From: Streptomyces sp. CA-210063
GTDB lineage: Bacteria; Actinomycetota; Actinomycetes; Streptomycetales; Streptomycetaceae
Reading direction: 5' to 3'
DNA: 64,000 nucleotides
Assembly: GCF_024612015.1 (NCBI RefSeq)
Contig: NZ_CP102512.1
Location: 7,130,001 to 7,194,000, forward strand
Shown: piece by piece, positions 17,348-28,543 of the stretch
How the letters are laid out: each line of letters begins with the position of its first letter
Numbering within the stretch: the first letter of the stretch is position 1
Notes under the pieces: model-generated
What the model was told of the DNA's origin: nothing
Databases searched by the model: none
Seen by the model: only the letters and a program-made list of their open reading frames with translations
Program-made: the position numbers and the translations under genes

Positions 17348-18562
17348 TCGTTCGGCTTGGTCTTTCGGCCGACGTCTTGTGACGGCCTGAGCGTCTCGAC
17401 GGCCGACAGGGCCAGAAAGAGCAGACCGGCCGCGGCGTAGAGGGCGGACAGCGTCAACTCGACGCCGTTCTGTCGCAGTTCGAGCCGCCCCGGCCCGTGT
17501 GGCACCCACCACAGGGCGTACGAGCAGAACACCAGCGCCATGCCGACGGCGACCGCTCGCCGCCGGGCCGTCACGAGGACCATCGGCACGCACCACACCC
17601 AGTGGTGCGACCACGACACCGGGCAGATCAGCAGCGCCGTCACCGAGCTGCGCGGCCACCGCCCGGCCGCGCCGCCCGCGCAGCTCCGCGGCCACCGCGA
17701 CCGCGAGGCCCAGCGCCCCTGTGACGGCCGCCGAGGCGATCCACCAGGCGCCGGGCTCCGGGGTGTGCAGCAGGCGGGCCAGCACTCCGCGCAGGGCTGG
17801 TTGGCGGTGTCCTCGGGGTGCCCGACGCGGCCCGCCGCGAAGACCATGCGGGTCCAGAACCGCCAGGAGTCGTACGGCAGGACGGCCGCCGCCAGCAGGG
17901 TCGCGCCGGTGAACGCGACGGCCGCCCCGCGCGCGTGCCGCAGCCAGGGGCCGCCGGAGCGATGCCGTGCCCGGGCCGCGAGGCCGGTGGCCAACAGGAA
18001 CACCGCGAACAGCCCGGGAGTGAGCTTCACGGCGGCCGCCAGACCGATGCCGACGCCGGCCCGGCGGTGGCCGGGCCGCCGGGACAGGTCCCACAGCACC
18101 CAGGACGGCCGGCAGCCGATTGACCTGGCCGTACCGCAGGGTCGTCCACACCGGCTCGCACCACACGGCCACCGCGGCGACCCACCAGACGGTCTCCACG
18201 CGCGCGTGCCCGGCGATCCGCAGCCAAAGCCCCACGAAGACCACGAGGAGGGCCAGGTTCCCGGCCGTCGCCGGCGTGCGCAGGGCGGCCGGGTCCGGCA
18301 GCGTCAGCGGGGTTTACAGCAGGGCCGCGAACGGCGGGTGGGTGGTGGGCGGTTCGGCTTCGGTCGCCCGCAGCGCGTAGAGGTCGCCGCCCGCCCGTAC
18401 GGTCTCGCCCTCGGCCCGGTAGACCATCAGGCCGATCATCGAGACGTCCGCGGCCCGCTGGGCGATCCAGAACCCCGCGAAGGAGAACAGACACGCGCCC
18501 AGGGCGACTGGCACACGGCGGTGGATTCCGGGGAACGCGAGCACGGTCACGGAAGCCGACAT
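17326..18562 (-). pseudogene. Broken GT87-type integral-membrane glycosyltransferase
   Basis: Hydrophobic segments and the family-like pieces LMVYRAEGETVRAGGDLYALR, EPVWTTLRYGQVN, GIGLAAAVKLTPGLFAVFLL and CPVSWSHHWVW appear in order but in different frames. An in-frame TAA at 18314-18316 sits where a Tyr codon is expected (FAALL-stop-TPLTLP). An extra G near 18106 shifts the frame after GQVN. Two further shifts bracket ALRGVLARLLHTPEPGAWW. The conserved acidic residue before LMVYRA appears as Gly. The intact relatives are polyprenyl-phosphate-sugar-dependent mannosyltransferases. Clearly non-functional if the sequence is correct. Confidence 0.85.
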
Positions 18563-18673
18563 TAGCCATCAAATCCACCTCCAATCCGTACCCGTCGGAA
18601 ACGATTTGGTGGTGCGCGCGAGGGACCGGTAATGTTGGCGTCGCCGCCGGGGAAACCGGGCGGAACAATACGA

Positions 18674-18746
18674 GGGGCTATAGCTCAGTTGGTAGAGCGC
18701 CTGCATGGCATGCAGGAGGTCAGGAGTTCAATTCTCCTTAGCTCCA
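18674..18746 (+). tRNA. tRNA-Ala(GGC), copy 2
   Basis: This gene is base-for-base identical to the tRNA at 16642 over all 73 nt, with the same anticodon GGC and no encoded CCA. Its upstream flank differs, so the duplication is limited to the tRNA itself. Confidence 0.97.
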
Positions 18747-18752
18747 CAGAGA

Positions 18753-18780
18753 AAGACCCCGTCCACATGGACGGGGTCTT
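18753..18780 (+). terminator. Terminator after tRNA-Ala copy 2
   Basis: aagaccccgtcc (18753-18764) pairs perfectly with ggacggggtctt (18769-18780) around a 4-nt loop. Confidence 0.85.
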
Positions 18781-18859
18781 CGCGTTGTCGGCGGCGAGAG
18801 TGGCACGGGCAGCGAAAAGGGCGGGTCACCCCGATGGGGTGGACCGCCCTTCGGCGTAC

Positions 18860-20476
18860 TCAGCGACCGCTGCCCAGAGCCCGGCGGCCGCGGCCCTGGG
18901 AGAGGACCGGCAGATTGCGGGACGGGGCGGCGGCGCGGTTGTCCTCCTCGAGGCGCAGGGCGAGCGCGGGGCAGCGGCGCACCGCGCGGAGGGCCTTGGC
19001 CTCGGCGTACTGGGGGACCTTCGCCTGGGCGACGGTGGGGAAGCCGTCGGCGCCGAGCTGGAAGACCTCGGGGAGGATGTCGGCGCACAGGCCGTGGCCC
19101 CGGCAGAGGGTCCAGTCGACGTAGATCTTCTGGCGGCTGGCGCCGCTCTCCTCCTCGGCCGCGCCGCCCGGAATGCCGGTCGGCATCCGGCCGCCCTCGA
19201 AGAGCGGCAGCACGCCTTCCACGGGCCGGCCGCAGCCGTTGCCCAGGACATGCGCGGCGAGGTCGTCGGTGAACGCCTTGACCGTCGATTCCAGGAACAT
19301 CGCGGAGCCGTCCGGGTGCGAACACGCGCCGCGCCGCTTGACGTTCTTCGCGACCTGCTTGAGCGCCTCGAGAGCGGCCGGACCGCCGCCGTTGAGGATG
19401 TCCTCCATACCGCGCGCGGCGGCCGGCAGACCGAGGTAGCAGGGACCGCACTGTCCCGCGCTCTCCTCGGCGAGCCACTTGGCGACCTGGAGCGACTCGC
19501 CGAGCGGGCAGGTGTCCTGGCTGATCGGCAGGATCGCGCCCGCGCCGAGGGCACCGCCCACCGCGTCCAGCGAGTTGCGCGAGACGACCGCCTCGTTGAC
19601 CGTCGCCGCGTCGATCCACTTGCCGTGGTAGCCGCCGGTCAGCACGCCCTGCGGGACCGGCGGCGCGCCGGCGAGCTGCAGGATGTAGCGCAGCGGCACA
19701 CCGGTGGGCGCCTCGATCACCATCGGGCGGGCGACCGCGCCGGAGACCGTGAGCATGACGGTGCCCGGCTCGTCGTACAGGCCCGTGTTGCCGTACCGCT
19801 CGGAGCCGATGCGGGCGCCGATGGCGAGCTGGGCGAAGGTCTCGGCGTTGGAGAGCAGGGTCGGCGCGCCACCGACTCCGCTCTGCGACGCGCTGGTCTT
19901 GCGGCCCGGCGGAATGGCCGGACCGCCGTCGATCGAACGGATCAGCGACGCGGCGGCGCCGGTGACCATGCGGACGGGGTTGCGCTGCACGCTCGCGCGG
20001 ATGGCCGCGCCCCGCCGGTTGCTCAGACCGCGCTCGGAGAGCGCGGCCTCCATCGACCGCTGGGTGGATTCACGTGTCACCCCGATGACCAGCTGACGGG
20101 CGCCCAGGGCCTCCGCGACCAGCAGGGCGCCGTCCAGGATGAGGTGCGGGGCACGGTTGATCAGCACCGTGTCCTTGCGGCAGGCGGGTTCGTCCTCGCT
20201 GCCGTTGACGACCACGACGGGTCGGATGCCGCGCTTGATCGCCGCCTCGGCGACAGAGCGCAGCTTCTTGTGGAACGGGAAGCCCGCGCCTCCCCTGCCC
20301 TTCAGGTTGATCCGCTCGGACAGCTGGGCGAGCTGCTCGCCGCCCATCGGTTCGAGGGGACCATGCACCTTCAGGTGCATGGGCAGGTCGAGTCTCTCGA
20401 CGAGGTCGAAGCCCGAAGTGAGCTGGGGGAGACCCACCACACGGACTTCGGGGACGTCGGGAAGGGCCTCGTTCAC
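18860..20476 (-). CDS. NuoF-like flavoprotein with C-terminal ferredoxin domain
   Basis: This 538-residue protein resembles the NADH-binding subunit of complex I. It has GRGGAGFPFHKKL (FMN/NADH fold), NGSEDEPACRKDT, an SLBB-like region (VSGAVARPMVIEAPTGVPLRYIL), and the iron-sulfur segment QCGPCYLGL with a later Cys in KRRGACSHP. The C-terminal 80 residues form a ferredoxin-like domain (CRGHGLCADILPEVF, then RRCPALALRLEED). It overlaps the upstream membrane gene (GTGA), so the two are co-translated. It is not part of a nuo operon. Electron transfer between NAD(P)H and the membrane partner is inferred. Confidence 0.85.
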   Translation of the reverse strand: MNEALPDVPEVRVVGLPQLTSGFDLVERLDLPMHLKVHGPLEPMGGEQLAQLSERINLKGRGGAGFPFHKKLRSVAEAAIKRGIRPVVVVNGSEDEPACRKDTVLINRAPHLILDGALLVAEALGARQLVIGVTRESTQRSMEAALSERGLSNRRGAAIRASVQRNPVRMVTGAAASLIRSIDGGPAIPPGRKTSASQSGVGGAPTLLSNAETFAQLAIGARIGSERYGNTGLYDEPGTVMLTVSGAVARPMVIEAPTGVPLRYILQLAGAPPVPQGVLTGGYHGKWIDAATVNEAVVSRNSLDAVGGALGAGAILPISQDTCPLGESLQVAKWLAEESAGQCGPCYLGLPAAARGMEDILNGGGPAALEALKQVAKNVKRRGACSHPDGSAMFLESTVKAFTDDLAAHVLGNGCGRPVEGVLPLFEGGRMPTGIPGGAAEEESGASRQKIYVDWTLCRGHGLCADILPEVFQLGADGFPTVAQAKVPQYAEAKALRAVRRCPALALRLEEDNRAAAPSRNLPVLSQGRGRRALGSGR

Positions 20477-21858
20477 TTAAATCCTCCGGAAGGCGCGTTC
20501 CAGGGTTCGCCTGAGCTCGGCGGGTCGTAGTCGTAGCCGGGCAGCGTTTCAGTGGCGGGACCGCTGTTGTACGTGTCATTCGGGTTGTACGTGCCGTAGG
20601 GGGCGTTCGTCTCAGCCGTTCCGTAGGAAGTTTCGGAAGTCCCCGTGGCGTAGGTCTCGCCCTGGTAGGTCTGGCCCGGGTATGTCGTCTGTCCTCCCGT
20701 GTACGCCTGGCCGGCGAAGGTGTCCTGCATCGGGTCGTACGCCGACGGGGGCGCCTCGCCGACCGGCGGCGGGGACGGGGCCGGCCAGCGTGTGCCCGTG
20801 CCGACGCCGTCGTCCACCCGGGGCATGGCCTGCGTGGGCTGCATGTCCAGCGGCTGCTGCTGGGTCAGGTAGGGCGCCGTGGGCTCCGGGGCGCGTGGGG
20901 TCATCGACACCGCGCGGTAGGCGGCCGCGAAGCCGGGGCCACTGTCGGCCGCGGCGGCCGCCGCGCGCTGCGGGGGTACCAGCGGGTCGCCCAGCGGGGG
21001 GTTCGTGCCCTGTCCGCCGCCGAAGCCGGGCAGCGGGAACTGGCCGGTGTCGCGCATCTGGTCGCGCTGTCCGCCTTCACGCCGACCGCCCTCGCGTCGT
21101 CCGCCGGGCTCCTCCAAGCCCTGCAGGGCCGAACGGGACTTCACGAGGTCGTCGACCTCGGGGGGCCGCTGGCCGTCGGTGCCCAGGACCGCGGTGATCC
21201 GGTCGGCCACCTGGCGCTTGACCTCACGCGGGGCGGCACGCAGCAGCAGGGCGGCGGCGACGGCGACCAGGCCCAGGGAGTAGAGGATCACGAAGACCGG
21301 CTTCGCTTCGCGACCCGCGTAGAGTCCGTGCACGAGCGCGAAACACCAGGCTGGGTAGGCCATCATGTGCATCGTGCGCCAGCGCGCCGCGACCGGTGCG
21401 GGGGAGGCGAAGTTGCTGCGCAGCGCGCCGGTGATGGCAACGAAGATCATCAGGGTCGCCGCGGTGGCGCCGAAGCCGATGAGTGCGCCCGAGCCCGTCA
21501 CTCCGAGCGCGAAGGGGAACAGGGCGAGCGCGGAGACATGGTCCAGCGCCAGCTTCACCGTCACGTGCAGGAAGAGGAACGCGACCGAGGCGATGGCGGT
21601 CGTCCGGTGGACGGCCTGGCCGATGATCCTCTGGCGCACGCTGAGAAGGGTCCGGTCCTGGGCGACGAGACCCCAGAGCACCGAGCAGGTCAGCGAGACG
21701 AGCGAGAGAACGCCCGCGCCGAAGTCGAGGAACTCGCGGTACGCGTCACCTCCGACCAGCACACTTACGGGTATCAGCAGCAGAGCGGCAGCCGTGGCCA
21801 TCCCGTAGGCCGAGCGGCCTGGTTGGGGCAGCGAGCTGTTACTGCGACGAGGGTTCAT
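20473..21858 (-). CDS. Ferric-reductase/cytochrome-b-like membrane protein
   Basis: The ATG at 21858 (ggag 8 nt upstream) gives 461 residues. About six membrane helices fill residues 20-210 with histidines suited to haem binding (AVHRTTAIASVAFLFLHVTVKLALDH and RTMHMMAYPAWCFALVHGLYAG), resembling the ferric-reductase transmembrane domain. The C-terminal 230 residues are disordered and rich in Pro/Gly/Gln/Tyr, with YPGQTYQGETYATG-type repeats. The stop overlaps the start of the NuoF-like gene. Together they may form a membrane NAD(P)H-linked electron-transfer unit (inference). The haem ligands are predicted, not proven. Confidence 0.8.
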   Translation of the reverse strand: MNPRRSNSSLPQPGRSAYGMATAAALLLIPVSVLVGGDAYREFLDFGAGVLSLVSLTCSVLWGLVAQDRTLLSVRQRIIGQAVHRTTAIASVAFLFLHVTVKLALDHVSALALFPFALGVTGSGALIGFGATAATLMIFVAITGALRSNFASPAPVAARWRTMHMMAYPAWCFALVHGLYAGREAKPVFVILYSLGLVAVAAALLLRAAPREVKRQVADRITAVLGTDGQRPPEVDDLVKSRSALQGLEEPGGRREGGRREGGQRDQMRDTGQFPLPGFGGGQGTNPPLGDPLVPPQRAAAAAADSGPGFAAAYRAVSMTPRAPEPTAPYLTQQQPLDMQPTQAMPRVDDGVGTGTRWPAPSPPPVGEAPPSAYDPMQDTFAGQAYTGGQTTYPGQTYQGETYATGTSETSYGTAETNAPYGTYNPNDTYNSGPATETLPGYDYDPPSSGEPWNAPSGGFK

Positions 21859-22116
21859 GGGGGCAACTCCGAACAGTTCGGGAAAGCGGTCCCGTCGTCG
21901 AACTGTAAGTGGTGCCAAACCGAGCGGTACGAGGTTTCAGTTATTGCGCTGTTATCAAGGGGCAATCTCACATCTGTGTTGCCCCTTAGTGGTTGTTACG
22001 CGAAGTAAGTTTTGAATAAAGTTCAACTTTTTTGGCCGGATTCCGTGGCTGACACGCCGCTGCTGCCTGTCCCTCGCCGGCCCGGAACCTCGTCGCGGCG
22101 GCTGTGAGGGCTGCGG

Positions 22117-22122
22117 TACCCT
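22117..22122 (+). promoter_or_regulatory. -10-like TACCCT for the leuS leader transcript
   Basis: TACCCT ends 7 nt before the ATG of the leader peptide at 22129, so the leader would be translated from a leaderless mRNA. No clear -35 element is visible. Confidence 0.5.
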
Positions 22123-22128
22123 GAGCCC

Positions 22129-22167
22129 ATGCGTGCCGTACGCCTTCTGCTTAGCGAGCCGCGCTGA
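22129..22167 (+). CDS. Leucine-codon leader peptide upstream of leuS
   Basis: This 12-codon frame encodes MRAVRLLLSEPR, with three consecutive Leu codons (ctt ctg ctt), and ends in TGA. It is followed by a hairpin (22174-22200) and then a terminator with a T run (22214-22238) before leuS. This is the textbook order of a ribosome-mediated attenuator, in which scarce charged tRNA-Leu would stall the ribosome at LLL and favour read-through. Leader peptides of this type are known for actinobacterial amino-acid genes. The detailed base-pairing switch is inferred. Confidence 0.7.
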   Translation: MRAVRLLLSEPR

Positions 22168-22173
22168 TCAGTC

Positions 22174-22200
22174 CCGACCGCCGATGAACGGCGTGGTCGG
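22174..22200 (+). promoter_or_regulatory. Anti-terminator/pause hairpin of the leuS leader
   Basis: ccgacc (22174-22179) pairs with ggtcgg (22195-22200), and gccg (22180-22183) pairs with cggc (22189-22192), with a 2-nt bulge. It begins 7 nt after the leader stop codon. Confidence 0.55.
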
Positions 22201-22213
22201 AATCGGCGCGGCG

Positions 22214-22238
22214 TCCCCTCCTGTGCGAGGGGATTTTT
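22214..22238 (+). terminator. Attenuator terminator before leuS
   Basis: tcccctc (22214-22220) pairs with gagggga (22227-22233), followed directly by five T residues (22234-22238). It lies 55 bp before the leuS ATG and would cut transcription unless the upstream structure changes. Confidence 0.75.
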
Positions 22239-22293
22239 CGTTTCCTGGACGAACAGCCCGCTGGCAGAGACGATCGATGGAGCTTTGAGGATC

Positions 22294-25164
<2,871 letters not shown>

Positions 25165-25210
25165 CCGCCTGGCCCAGCGGTCCTGGCCGCGGTTCGGGGG
25201 CGTCCCCTAC

Positions 25211-25249
25211 GGGCAGGTTCAGGGTTCCGATGGAACTCGGGACCTGCCC
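25211..25249 (+). terminator. Stem-loop after leuS
   Basis: gggcaggt (25211-25218) pairs with acctgccc (25242-25249), and gttcc/ggaac pairs inside. A short gcgttt tail follows. Confidence 0.65.
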
Positions 25250-25311
25250 GCTGCGTTTACCGTGGAAGAGCGCAGCAGTATGTGCCGTGCTGGTCGGAGG
25301 AGGAGCGCGCC

Positions 25312-26088
25312 GTGGAAACCGTGATCGCAGTGGTCGCCCTGCTCTTCGTGCTGCTCGTCGTACTGGGCGCCTACGCCACGGTGAAGGCGGTCGGCGCGGC
25401 CAAGCGCGGCGTGGACCGTACGATCACGCAGGCCAAGCGGACCGTCGAGGACACCACCCTGCGCGCCAGAAGCCTCGCCCAGCCGGGCCCGGTGGGCCAA
25501 CTGGCCGACCTGCGGCTGAAGTTGCGCACCTCGATGCGGGCCACGCAGGAGGCCTTGCAGGCGGGCGTGGGCGAGGACGAGTCCCTGAAGGAGTCCTTGG
25601 CCCTCTTCGCGCAGCTCAGCAAGCACGGCCGGGAGCTGGACGACGAGCTCAGGCGCCTGGAGCCCGAGCCGGACCGGGCCAAGCTGGCCCAGCGGCTGCC
25701 CGCGCTGCGCGAGCGCACGGAGCGGATCATCAAGTCCGCCGACTCGCTGCGCTGGGCGGCGCACGACCGGGCCCGCAGGTTCGCGGAGGACGACCTGGAG
25801 ACGCTCAGCGCCCAGATCGACGTCGAGGCGGGCGCGCTGCGGCACTGGACGACGGAACCCGCGTCGGTCTGGCCCGAGGCGCCCAAGGCCGAGCCCACGC
25901 CGGTCTGGCCCGAGGCACCGAAGCCGGAGCCGACCGCCTCCACGGGGCAGACCTGGCGGGAGACCCCCGAGTCCCGCACCGCCGAGTCCCGCACCGGCGA
26001 GGAGCCGTCGAAGCCCGCGATCACCCCGCCGAGCGCGCGGCCGACATACCCGTGGCAGAAGAAGCCCCGCCCGGAGAGCACGACTTGA
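25312..26088 (+). CDS. Unknown membrane-anchored coiled-coil protein
   Basis: This 258-residue protein starts at the GTG at 25312, which follows a strong ribosome-binding site (ggaggaggag). A single N-terminal membrane helix (VIAVVALLFVLLVVLGAYATV) is followed by about 165 residues of charged alpha helix with heptad-like leucines (LADLRLKLRTSMRATQEALQ, ELDDELRRLEPEPDRAKLAQ). The last 70 residues are disordered, with the repeat VWPEAPKAEPTP/VWPEAPKPEPTA. No enzyme signature is seen. A role in envelope scaffolding is possible but unproven. Confidence 0.75.
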   Translation: METVIAVVALLFVLLVVLGAYATVKAVGAAKRGVDRTITQAKRTVEDTTLRARSLAQPGPVGQLADLRLKLRTSMRATQEALQAGVGEDESLKESLALFAQLSKHGRELDDELRRLEPEPDRAKLAQRLPALRERTERIIKSADSLRWAAHDRARRFAEDDLETLSAQIDVEAGALRHWTTEPASVWPEAPKAEPTPVWPEAPKPEPTASTGQTWRETPESRTAESRTGEEPSKPAITPPSARPTYPWQKKPRPESTT

Positions 26089-26187
26089 GCCGGTGGGCTC
26101 GAACGGCTCGGTCGGCTCGCTCCGTACGGTCGCAGGTGACAGGGGCCGGGCTGCCGTCAGGGGGACTTGGCGGGTAACCTCCAGGTC

Positions 26188-27033
26188 ATGTCCCGCCATG
26201 TCGCGATCGTCACCGATTCAACGGCCTACCTGCCGCCGCCGGCGATGGAGCGTCACGGCATCATCGCGGTGCCGTTGACCGTGGTTCTCGGCGATCAGGC
26301 GCTCGAAGAGGGCAACGAGATCTCGGCACGTTCCCTGGCCCAGGCGCTGCAGAAGCGACGGTCCGTCACCACCTCCCGCCCCAGCCCCGAACTGTTCGCG
26401 GAGACCTACCGCAGGGTCGCGGAGTCGGGCGCCACGGGCATCGTCTCCCTCCATCTGTCCGCCGAGTTCTCGGGCACCTACGACGCGGCCGTGCTCGCGG
26501 CGCGCGAGGCACCCGTGCCGGTGCGCGTGGTGGACACCGGGATGGTCGCGATGGCCCTGGGGTTCTGCGCCCTGGCCGCCGCCGAGTCCGCGGAGGCGGG
26601 CGGCACGGTGGACGAGGCCGTCACGGCCGCCGAGAAGCGGGCCGCGGGTACGTCCGCGTTCTTCTACGTCGACACCCTGGACTACCTGCGCCGGGGCGGG
26701 CGGATCGGCGCGGCGCAGGCCCTGTTCGGGTCCGCGCTGGCGGTCAAGCCGCTGCTGCAGCTGGACGGCGGCCGCATCGAGATGCTGGAGAAGGTCCGTA
26801 CGGCGTCCAAGGCGATCGCCCGTCTGGAGGAGATCGTCGCCGAGCGGGCGGGCGGCGCGCCGGTCGACATCGCCGTCCATCACCTCGCCGCGCCCGAGCG
26901 GGCCTCGGCGCTCGCGGAACGGCTGCGGGAGCGGGTGCCCGGGCTGGCCGACCTGCATGTGAGCGAGGTCGGGGCGGTGATCGGGGCGCATACGGGGCCT
27001 GGGTTGTTGGGGGCGGTTGTCTCGCCTCGGTGA
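26188..27033 (+). CDS. DegV family fatty-acid-binding protein
   Basis: This 281-residue DegV-fold protein is related to FakB, which presents bound fatty acid to the FakA kinase. It begins VAIVTDSTAYLPP, with later VTTSRPSPELF, IVSLHLSAEFSGTYDAA and the RRGGRIGAAQALFGSALAVKPLLQL lipid-pocket segment. The ATG at 26188 lies 8 nt after TAACCT, with no ribosome-binding site, suggesting a leaderless start. No FakA gene is in the window, so the partner is not known. Confidence 0.92.
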   Translation: MSRHVAIVTDSTAYLPPPAMERHGIIAVPLTVVLGDQALEEGNEISARSLAQALQKRRSVTTSRPSPELFAETYRRVAESGATGIVSLHLSAEFSGTYDAAVLAAREAPVPVRVVDTGMVAMALGFCALAAAESAEAGGTVDEAVTAAEKRAAGTSAFFYVDTLDYLRRGGRIGAAQALFGSALAVKPLLQLDGGRIEMLEKVRTASKAIARLEEIVAERAGGAPVDIAVHHLAAPERASALAERLRERVPGLADLHVSEVGAVIGAHTGPGLLGAVVSPR

Positions 27034-27196
27034 GGGGACCTGTGCTGGTGCCGACACCGCGTCCGGGGACGTTGCCGTTCGGCTGCCGTGGGGGCCGTCG
27101 CTCGTGTGGGTGACGAAGTTATCCACAACTGGGCAGTAATCCACGGGAATTGAGCAAGATCATCGCGAGTGGGCGGGCTTGCCCGATCCTCGGCGC

Positions 27197-28543
27197 ATGG
27201 CACTTCGATCACGTTCACGTACTGCGACAGTCACCAGCGGCCCGGGCCGGGGCCCGACCTCGGACGGGCGCGCCCGGCACCGCACACGGCAGCCCCGGGG
27301 CAGGGCCGGTCGCCGCCGGGCCTCAGCGGAGACGCTCCGGCTGCGCGCGGAGGCACTGTTCCCCGAAAGGGTCAGGGAGCCGCGCGAGTTGGGGCACGGG
27401 CCGCCAGGAGCGCCCAGGGGGAGGACGGGGGTTGGCTTCGGCGTTGCCTGGGCGCGTGGGGTCGAGGGCGCCGGTGCTCCTGCCATCGGTGGTGATGTGG
27501 ATGAGTCCGGGAGCCGGGCTGACGCTGGCCTCCCGCGTGGGGGTGTTGCCGGTGGGCGAGGTGCTGCCAGGGGTGCTGCCGGTGCCGGTGCCGGTGCCGG
27601 TGCCGGTGCCGGTGCCGGTGGTCGTGGCGGTGGCGGTGGTGGTGCGGGCAGCCGTGCTGTCGCTCGTGGTGCTCTCGCCGGTGCTGCTGTCACCGACAGG
27701 TCTGAAGCCGGTCGTGAGGTCGAGGTCGAGGAAGACACTGTCGGCCGCGATGTGAGGGGTACGTGGCGTGAGCGGGTAGGGCCGGCCGTGCGGGAGCGGT
27801 TGCCGTTGTGGTTGCAGGTGCGGTGCGGCATCGAGCGGAAGAGCGTCGTCGCACTGAGTGTGGTGCTGGTGGCCGCGGCGGTGTTCGCGGCACAGCACTT
27901 CTGGGCGGGACGCACCCAGCCGGTGAGCGCGCCCGAGGTGGTGCGGGAGGGGATGCCGGGGGCTCCGGGTGGGACAGGGGATCCGGGGGCTTCATTCGGC
28001 GCAGCCGGTGGTGGTCAGGTGGTGGCGCCGGGCGCCGCGGCCGGGGCGGTGGCTCCCTCGGCCGGGCCCTCGATCGTGGTGGATGTCAGCGGGAAGGTGC
28101 GCAGTCCGGGGATCCAACGGTTGCCGGCCGGTTCCCGCGTCGCCGACGCGTTGCGGGCGGCGGGCGGTGTGCGGCCGGGCGCGAACACCGACGGTCTCAA
28201 CCGCGCCCGTCTCCTCGTCGACGGCGAACAGGTCCTGGTCGGCAACCCGGCCGCGGTGTCCGGGGCGGGTGCGGTGCCGGGCGCCGGGGCGGGCGGTGGT
28301 GGCGGTGGTGTCGCCGGAACCGGCGGGGCGGGCACCGGTGCCACGCCGACAGCCCCCGTCTCCCTCAACACGGCCACCGCGGACCAGTTGGACACCCTGC
28401 CCGGCGTCGGTCCTGTCCTCGCACAGCACATCATCGACTACCGCACCCAACACGGCGGCTTCCGCTCGGTCGACGAACTGCGCGAGGTGAACGGAATCGG
28501 CGACCGCCGTTTCGCCGACCTACGGAACCTCGTGCGGCCATGA
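27197..28543 (+). CDS. comEA: ComEA family DNA-binding protein
   Basis: The ATG at 27197 gives 448 residues; TTG at 27179 is an alternative. A long basic, low-complexity cytoplasmic region holds an Ala/Gly run encoded by a tgccgg hexamer array at 27577-27620. A membrane helix follows (VVALSVVLVAAAVFAAQHFWA). Outside lie an SLBB domain (SIVVDVSGKVRSPGIQRLPA) and a C-terminal helix-hairpin-helix DNA-binding domain (NTATADQLDTLPGVGPVLAQ, then VNGIGDRRFADLRNLVRP). ComEA passes double-stranded DNA to ComEC in competent bacteria. It overlaps comEC by ATGA. Confidence 0.93.
   Translation: MALRSRSRTATVTSGPGRGPTSDGRARHRTRQPRGRAGRRRASAETLRLRAEALFPERVREPRELGHGPPGAPRGRTGVGFGVAWARGVEGAGAPAIGGDVDESGSRADAGLPRGGVAGGRGAARGAAGAGAGAGAGAGAGGRGGGGGGAGSRAVARGALAGAAVTDRSEAGREVEVEEDTVGRDVRGTWRERVGPAVRERLPLWLQVRCGIERKSVVALSVVLVAAAVFAAQHFWAGRTQPVSAPEVVREGMPGAPGGTGDPGASFGAAGGGQVVAPGAAAGAVAPSAGPSIVVDVSGKVRSPGIQRLPAGSRVADALRAAGGVRPGANTDGLNRARLLVDGEQVLVGNPAAVSGAGAVPGAGAGGGGGGVAGTGGAGTGATPTAPVSLNTATADQLDTLPGVGPVLAQHIIDYRTQHGGFRSVDELREVNGIGDRRFADLRNLVRP
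27577..27620 (+). repeat. tgccgg hexanucleotide array in comEA
   Basis: Just over seven perfect copies of tgccgg lie in the low-complexity region and encode alternating Gly-Ala. Copy-number change would keep the reading frame. Confidence 0.9.

Noticed and set aside
22129..22290. T-box riboswitch upstream of leuS
   Set aside because: No T-box core resembling TGGNACCGCG is present. The Leu-codon leader and terminator explain the region more simply.
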